Assembly: GCA_026122225.1 (NCBI GenBank)
Contig: JANEZZ010002877.1
Coordinates: 1,364,001 to 1,428,000, forward strand
Direction of reading: 5' to 3'
Source: Heloderma charlesbogerti
Lineage: Eukaryota; Chordata; Lepidosauria; Squamata; Helodermatidae
DNA: 64,000 nucleotides
The notes under the pieces: model-generated
What the model was told of the DNA's origin: nothing
What the model saw: only the letters and a program-made list of their open reading frames with translations
Database searches by the model: none
Translations under genes and position numbers: made by a program
Part shown: positions 57,317-64,000 of the stretch, piece by piece
Position numbering within the stretch: the stretch's first letter is position 1
Layout: each line of letters starts with the position of its first letter

Positions 57317-60300
57317 CATGATGTTCTCAGTCAGTCTCCCATCCAGACACAGACCAGACTCTGCCGTGCTTAGCTTCAGCAAGGTTGTTGTGTTGTGTGC
57401 CCTCAGACTATGCCTTGGCCATTATGGCACTTTTGCTTTACTAGAATCCCAGTAGCTCACCCAATATATTTTTTAAAAAATTACAATGCAAGAGTGCTTG
57501 CTTATTCAGGATCTCTTAACAGGTAAGACGTAGCTAATTTTGTTCAGTGACCTGAGTATGTTCTCTTGCTGAAAAGTATAAGATGTGTCTTGCTGGATCA
57601 AACCAATCCAGTATTCTATTATGCAAGAATTGCAGAAACCAGCCCTTATTGGTTCACCAGAAATTGGCTAGTGGTTCACTGGTGAACTATGATCTACATT
57701 CAGCCTGTCCTTGGGGAAAGTAATAAAGAAGACTGTGTTTGAACATGTACAGAATGCCTTTTCTCACCAGTGACTACACACAGCCAGGCCTCTCACATTT
57801 AGGATTAGGGAATAATCCTGTTTGGCTTTCCAAGTTAACCAAAGTCCTCACACCACACATGCTACAACTTAAGATCTGAGAGGGAAGAAACAAGTCTTCA
57901 GTGCTTCCATGACAGTGTTATCACATGCTTACTCAAGATAATGTAACCCTCTCGTGAGTTTGGGCTATAATTTAATAAGATAATTTAACCCTTTTGAGAG
58001 GTTGGATGGAGAGTGTTAATGGCACCAGGATGACTGCGGATGTTCAGTGGCAAAGTTGCCAGGCACATCTTCTGTTAGAAAAATTACAGGAAGGACATAT
58101 CCGCTTTCCAGCCAGAGGGAGGGGGTAAGCTATGTACAGGGGCAGGGGCTATACAAGCATTTTGGGAAAGAGACCATTTCTACACAAGGCATTTATTGGG
58201 TGCTCATGATTTGCCACTCATGGAAGTTTGCAGGTCCTTTACACAATGTCATCAACCTCCAGGATGTCTCCCGAGGTTTTTCCAGCTATCCCACCTTAAA
58301 AAAGATTGGAGATAAGCTGGAATGTGAAAAAACCCACCTTTTCCACAGTGTGTAGTGCCAGTGTACTGTGATAATTCTGCCAGTAGATGGCACTGTTTCA
58401 CTGACAAATATAGAAAGTGCCCTTAAGGCTGCTGAGAAAGGGCATTTTCAGTTCCACATCACGTTCATAGTCTAAAGGAGCCAGTCCTAATCGTGCCACA
58501 GAAACAGAAGCAAAATGCTCCAGTAGGGCTGTGGGATTTTCTGTTAATGTAGAGTCATCCACAAACAACAGCTATTGAGAGGGGGCAGGGAAAGAGCAAA
58601 CTCTGGGAAGTACCTTTTCTCTCTGGATGTAGAGAAGTGGACTTAGCTGTCTGTTGGAGTGTTTAAGTTGTGTCTCCAATACCCATCCTGTGTAAATTCA
58701 AATATTACAAAATATCATCCACCTCCAGTGACCTCCTTCGAAAAGAAACCAAAGCAAGATAAGTCTTGTGCCGTGGGAAATTCTCACTGCTCAGAGAAGT
58801 GGGGTGAGCATAACAACGTACAGTGAGTTACCACATAGCACATTTGGACCACTCAAGCAAAGCCAAAACAACCAAAAGCCTTGTGGCGCATGACTCTTTG
58901 ATGTCTTTGCTGCAGCAGACTAACAGGGCTGCCTCCAGCTTTAATTCAGGTTAAAGCTGTTTTGATGAAGGGGAGCAATGAGAAAGAATGGTGAACAATG
59001 GAGACAGATAATTGGTTTTAAACATAGGTTACAACTGTACCAAAAGCAAGTAAGCAACAAAAACCCCTTATGCCAGTGTAAGATATGTTTAGTTCTTTCA
59101 TAAGGACTTAACCAGAGGGGCATACCTCATGCAATATGAGGGAAATGAGGTTTTGATTATTATAATTTTGTTGTTGTTGAAGGGTGGCATAGAATGTATA
59201 ACATGAATAATGAAATAAACATGACGAGCTAGTGCTAGGGCAGAACTTCCCCAACCTGATGCCCTCCAGATGTGTTGGACTACAACTCGCATCATATCCA
59301 GCTAGCATGGCCTCTAGAGGGAAGCCTGCTCTAGAGGTTAATGACATCGCCATAGTACTATCACTATCTGGAAACTTTAGTATCCCCATCTCTTAAAGTT
59401 ATGTCCCCTTCATGTTTCTAAACTGTTTAAAAGAAATCCTTACTTTTAGCAATAAAACTTTACTTCTCACACCACTCCATTAGTGCCACCTCCTCTACAG
59501 GAAGGAGTCTTGCAATGTCGGCATGGCCTTCCGGTTGGCCTGAAAGGTGGGCACATTCTTTGAAGTCGCAGCATCCTTGTTCATATAAATATACATCACC
59601 CTCTCTGTATACATGAGCTTTATACGCTATGTGTTTATGATAAATTACTGCTTCTACTTGCTGACTAAACACACACAGCCCACTACCCAGTTTACTTCAC
59701 TGCATGTCTTGTCCACCCAACCCTGCCCATTAGCATCTTGCCACACTGTACATACAGTCATCATTTTGCCTTGAAAAATATCTGGCATATGACCACCCTT
59801 AACACTTCATTAACTCATTTGACCACCAGATTTGCCACAAATCATTTGCCCTTAAATGGCTGCATCAAGATAAAACAGGTGGTGCCTCCTTGTTTGCCTT
59901 CTTCTGTAACAGCTGTTAACAGCTGCTTCCCCATCAATTCTACCTGCTGTCCCACTCTCAGCTGGCCAAGGCTCAACTGTAAGCCAAAGCTAAGCGCAAT
60001 AGCACGTGGATCTTTCTCTACAGCCATAAAACAAATCTGCAGCTCCTTTCCACATATCCCTCTCTCATTGTCAGGCACACAGGGTTTGATCCAGACTAAA
60101 GCTAGTCATACTTCGATCCCATTGTAATCAATGGGACAAATTAGCCATTGACATCAGTTGGACTAAAGTATGATCAATAGTCTGGATCCAACCCAAACGC
60201 AGTACAGCAGCAATCAACTGCTGCTGTAATTGGGAGGAGTGCCTATCCAGCACGGGTGTGTGTGTGGCAGTGCCCCCCCCCAGCAGGGTTCATAGGCCAA

Positions 60301-60380
60301 GGGAGTTATGACATTGATGGGAAGGTGGGTGAACTGCGAAGGAGGGACAGATGACTGGAGGTTGTCCCCTTTATGGCCCT
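57317..60380. other. non-coding stretch with MITE fragments
   Basis: Family F fragment at about 58,170-58,330 (GGAAGTTTGCAGGTCCTTTA compared with 61,640-61,670 on the other strand). A hAT-like MITE of the 5,279 family lies at 59,248-59,335 (CTTCCCCAACCTGATGCCC). No gene is seen. Confidence 0.5.
60079..60197. mobile_element. palindromic MITE (GGGTTTGATCCAGACTA ends)
   Basis: Left GGGTTTGATCCAGACTAAAG and right TAGTCTGGATCCAACCC are near complements, with CCCATTG..CAATGGG at the centre. Target duplication unclear. Confidence 0.7.
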
Positions 60381-63320
60381 TCTACCATCTCAGGATTCTG
60401 GTAGCTCTGTCGCTGTGCCCTCTGGTCTGGTGCTGCAGCTTCTGAGCACCAGGTTAGTTCATAATAAGAGACCTCAGTCATCCACAATTTAATCATGGAT
60501 GAGGGAGCCAACCTGGGGTGGTGAACTAGGAGGAGCTGATCTTATCCAGCTGTGCACACCCATGGTCCATAAAAAAAAAAAATCAATCATCCTCACCAGG
60601 AGACCTCTGCACCCAGGATTAGGTATGAGGGCTTGCACCTAGTGTTGCACCATAGGGGCATATTGGAGGTGCTGCTAGTGTACCACCCACCCTGCTGCAC
60701 TGCAGCCTCCCTGACCAAGCTGGCTGAGGCTGCTGTTGGATGGGTGGCCAGAACTGGTTATCCTGTTGAGGCCTGGTCTCATACTGGAATACCGAGATGA
60801 GACAGGCTATCAACACAATAGCTCCTGAGTGCCCTCTCCAGCATCATGGAGCCCGTACTACTCCTTGGTATTAGGGGAACAGCTGGCAATGAAACAGGTC
60901 AGATGATGGCTAGAATGTATTTGGTGAACCTGCCATGAAGGTTGTTAAACATGCATCAAGGCACATAAACATGCCTACTGCATGGCATTGAGGGCAGCAA
61001 AAACAACAACCCTACCCTTTGCTGCTTCTTTTGCCTCTTCAAGCAGCCACCCAGCAGAGCTGTTCCATGTGGTTTGGGAGTTGTTAACATCTGCTCCTGT
61101 GACTTGAACTTGAACCCTCAGTAGCCTGCTGTGATAAGTTCACTGATCATTTTAAGGACAAAATTGCTTACCTTTTGTGCTGACTAAGATGACAGATTTC
61201 AGACAAACTCAAGCGGGGTGACCAGTACACCATCTGTATTAGTTTTGTGGGATCTGTTTCAGTTGCTGCAGCTCAAGAATGTGGACAAGGTGCTTGCAGT
61301 TGTAAAGCTGATCACTTAGGGCATCTCTACACCAGCCTAAAATCCTGCATTTAAAATGGGGCTTTCTGCTTCCATTTTAAATGCAGGATCACAACAAATC
61401 CCTTTTTTACATGCTTCCCTTTCCCTTTCCCCCTCCCCCTTCCCCCTCCTTCTTCCCATATCTGTGTCTTCCGTATCTTTCAATAATCTCACTCCTCTCC
61501 TGCCACTTTTACTCTTTTCATGGAGGAAACTGAAGCAGAACACAACGGGGTAATTTGATGGCTCATTATCTGCGATCTATTTAAAAACGGAACAAAGGGC
61601 ATTTAGTGCAGGAGACGCCTTGAATGATCATGGCATCATGTAAAGAGCCTGCAAACTTCCATGAGGGAGCAATCTCAATCGCAGGATAAAAGCTCAGTAT
61701 GAAGGAGCCCTTACTCTCTCTCAATCCTTCCCCATCATGGCCAATTTAACCTCACTATGGGTCGGGGGCTAGGTGGATGGGTCCAGAGTGTGGTGAATGT
61801 GTCATTGTCTCAGAGGGTGGTGCCAACTGCCCTTAAAAAGTCAGTCATATAGCTACTCCTGAAGAAGTCCAATCTGGACCCAGAAATATTGGACGATGAT
61901 TGTATCATTGCTAATATCCCTTTGGGGGGGAAGGTACTTGAGAGAGTGTTATAGGTCCAGCTCCAGGCACCCTTGGAAGAAACCAACTTTTTGGATCCCT
62001 TTCAGTCTGAATTCAGCTCTGGTTTGGGTACTGAATTGGTCTCAGTTGCCCATGTGGATTACCTTGATCAGGAAAGAGATAGGGGGAATGCAACCCTATT
62101 ATTTGTGCTTTATCTCTCTGGCTTTTGATACCATTGACCATGGTATCTTATTGACCATCTCTATGAGTTGGGGATAGGGGTCATTGTTTACACTGATTCC
62201 ACTCCTACCTGTGGGACTGGTTGCAGCGAGTAATCCTGAGAGATTATTTTTGGTGCGCTGGCAATTGTGCCAGAGAGTGCCACAAGATACCATACTATCC
62301 CCAGTGCTATTGAATATTAATATGAAGCCATTGGGCATGGTCATTGGGAGATTTGGAGCATGGTGTCATCAGACACTCAGCATTATTTCTCTGTTACATC
62401 TGAATCAGGAGAGGCTGTGCAAGGTCCTGGGCCAGTGTCTGGATACAGTGGTAGGCTGGATGGGGGCCAATAAACTGAGACTGAATCCTGGTAAGACAAA
62501 GGTATTCTCGGTAAGCAGTTCTTGGATCTTAGGTGGTTTGCCTGTTCTGGATGGGGTTGCACGTCCTCTGAAAGAGGAGGTATGTAGTTTGGGGATGCTT
62601 ATAGACCACTGCTGTCTTTGGAAGCCCATGTGGCTACAGTGACAAGGAGCACCTTTCATCAGCTTCAGTTGGTATGCCAGCTATGGCCATTCCTGGACAG
62701 GGATAGCTTAGCCACAGTGACCCATGCATTAGTAACCTCATGTCTTGTCTACTGCAATGCACTCTATGTGAGACTGCCTTTATGCATTGTCCAGAAGCTG
62801 CAGTTAGTGCAGAATGCAGCGGCGAGATTATTGTGTGATATGTCTAGCTGATGCCATTTAACACCATTGCTGAAAGAACTGAAATGGCTGCTAATTTGCT
62901 ACCCTGGCCAAGTTTAAAGTTTTGGTATTAACCTACAAGGTCCTAATAAATCACTTGGGACCAGGATACCTGAGAGAACGTCTTCTTTCATATAGACCTC
63001 CCATTATCGATTATCATCAGAGGCCCTCCTGGTTGTGCCATATTCTGCAGAAATTCATCTGCTGACAACCAGGAAGAGGGTCTTTTCTGTGGTGGTGCCC
63101 ACTCTGTGGAATATCCTCTCCGAGAAATAAAACACACACAAATCTTGGTGCATGTTGGAGACTTTTTTTAAATTCACCTTGACGTTTGATGATTTGTGAT
63201 GCCTGCCATTCTGATTTTTAGCTGATGGCCATTGGTTATATTTTTAGTACGTTTAAGTTATTTTTGTATATTTATATTGTATGTTTTTACATGACAGGCA
63301 GTATAGAAATATTTGTTAAA
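60380..63320 (+). mobile_element. L2 LINE, long degenerate copy, split by a MITE
   Basis: Plus-strand fragments in order: endonuclease-like block (GILEVLLVYHPP, 60,655-60,700), linker (AFRAAK-like at about 60,985, DKF..HFKDKI at 61,130-61,165), then after the MITE (61,319-61,710) the RT region (ELVSVAHV at 62,035, SLAFDTIDHGILL-like at 62,110, LSPVLLNINMKPLG at 62,300), NKLRLNPGKTKVF at 62,470 and LHWLP-type C-terminus to about 63,120. The YADD catalytic box is not readable at about 62,370, where the sequence reads WCHQTLSIISLL. Numerous stops and frameshifts. The tail is AT-rich near 63,300. Confidence 0.85.
61319..61710 (-). mobile_element. MITE family F, copy 2, inside L2
   Basis: Begins GGGCATCTCTACACC and ends ATGAAGGAGCCC, flanked by TTA on both sides (61,316-61,318 and 61,711-61,713). 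A 13-18-bp inverted repeat (ATCCTGCATTTAAAATGG and complement) lies at 61,342-61,391. It is the reverse complement of the 21.85 kb copy and splits the L2 linker from RT. Confidence 0.75.
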
Positions 63321-63712
63321 ATAAATAATGAATATGTACAAAAAACAGTTCTTGGTGGTTCCTAGATCGGAGGAGTCCCCTGAAAAAGTGAGAAAATAAT
63401 GCTATGGAAAAAGTAAACTACTCTTCTTGTATGTTCCTAATTTTAACAGAAAGATGGGATATCAAATATATATTTTCCTTGCCCCCAATTCCCCAGGAAG
63501 AAAGAGATGAGTTCACCATGGTGCATCATCTTAGAAAAGAAGGCAAAAGTCCCATCTTGTTTTCTTAGAAGTTCCTATCTTCTTTTTTCATTTTCTTTGC
63601 CCATCCCTCAGGAAGGGATACATAGAAGCTGCAGAGCTCTCTTGTTTCCTATGGGCGCCTTCACAGATCTTCCTAATACAGTCTAATGCCTACACTGTTT
63701 ATGTGGGTTCCT
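63321..63712. other. non-coding stretch
   Basis: No gene or repeat recognised. Confidence 0.5.
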
Positions 63713-63775
63713 GAAGAAGCTACTGCTTGTGGAACTGTGGAAGAAGCTACTGCCTGTGGAACTGTGGAAGATGGG
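63713..63775. repeat. 27-bp tandem repeat
   Basis: GAAGAAGCTACTGC(T/C)TGTGGAACTGTG occurs twice in tandem, with a third partial unit starting GAAGATGGG. The unit is a multiple of three and the frame stays open, but no supporting coding context is present. Confidence 0.85.
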
Positions 63776-64000
63776 CAAATTAGATTTCAGATAAGACTAG
63801 GAAATATGAGGAAGAGGAAGTGCAGATCAATTGAGGCATCATTTTTGTCACATCCAAAATGGCTACAAGGGGGTCCAGGCTAGCTCTAGTTGTATTGCCC
63901 TTTCACCAACAGGAAAAGAGAGTTTTATTTAGACAAACTTGGGGCATGTAACTTGACTTTCTGCCGAAATAGATTTAAATCTTGTGGGTGCTGTTATTTC

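Noticed and set aside
63686..63883. ORF over the 27-bp tandem repeat
   Set aside because: The frame is kept open by a repeat unit divisible by three; nothing else supports coding.

Overview
The window looks like nuclear DNA of a squamate reptile (lizard or snake). The evidence is the repeat content: a 3' fragment of a Sauria-type SINE at about 23.93-24.02 kb, the 3' end of a BovB (RTE) LINE at 27.1-27.4 kb, many 5'-truncated CR1 and L2 LINEs, tRNA-derived SINEs, and numerous hAT-type and palindromic MITE families. Species cannot be told from this. There are no operons, no multi-exon gene and no RNA gene that I can support; nearly every long ORF is a transposon remnant or a shadow in GC-rich repeat.

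Layout: 0-11 kb is AT-rich intergenic or intronic sequence with MITEs, a GC-rich tandem duplication (1.3-1.9 kb) and an L2 copy invaded by a second, inverted L2 end (6-7.1 kb). 11.4-14.6 kb is a CR1 element with a second CR1 inserted into it. 14.7-17.2 kb carries two hAT-like elements of one hairpin-bearing family, one of them inserted into another palindromic element. 18.5-21.85 kb holds L2 LINEs. 24.0-25.6 kb is a complex block bounded by a 128-bp inverted repeat. 25.84-27.83 kb is a hAT element containing a second hAT (with a large nested palindrome) and a BovB end. 29.9-31.5 kb is a decayed Tc1/mariner element. 35.3-36.2 kb is a chimeric insert between 140-bp direct repeats. 38.3-40.1 kb holds a MITE and two more hAT-like elements. 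42.1-43.97 kb is a complete L1-like element that has ORF1 but no ORF2.

The one host-gene signal is a CpG-rich promoter region (about 53.6-55.6 kb). Its minus strand carries a short first coding exon with a signal peptide (54,324-54,387) ending at a consensus splice donor. If real, the low-repeat AT-rich DNA at about 43-53.6 kb is its first intron. Just upstream of it lies a 195-bp perfect palindrome (55,753-55,947). The rest, 56-64 kb, is SINEs, MITEs and a long degenerate L2 (60.4-63.3 kb) interrupted by a MITE.

The strongest candidate for something undescribed is the hAT-like family at 14.76, 16.29, 25.94 and 39.25 kb (with a same-ended relative at 38.73 kb). Members share TAGGGATG-type ends, 8-bp target duplications (two copies exact, two with one mismatch, one imperfect), outward-facing splice-donor-like motifs near both ends, and internal 30-36-bp perfect or near-perfect hairpins that in the largest copy are arranged symmetrically inside a palindrome of about 480 bp. 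The ORF1-only L1-like element and the two structural rearrangements at 24-25.6 and 35.3-36.2 kb are next.
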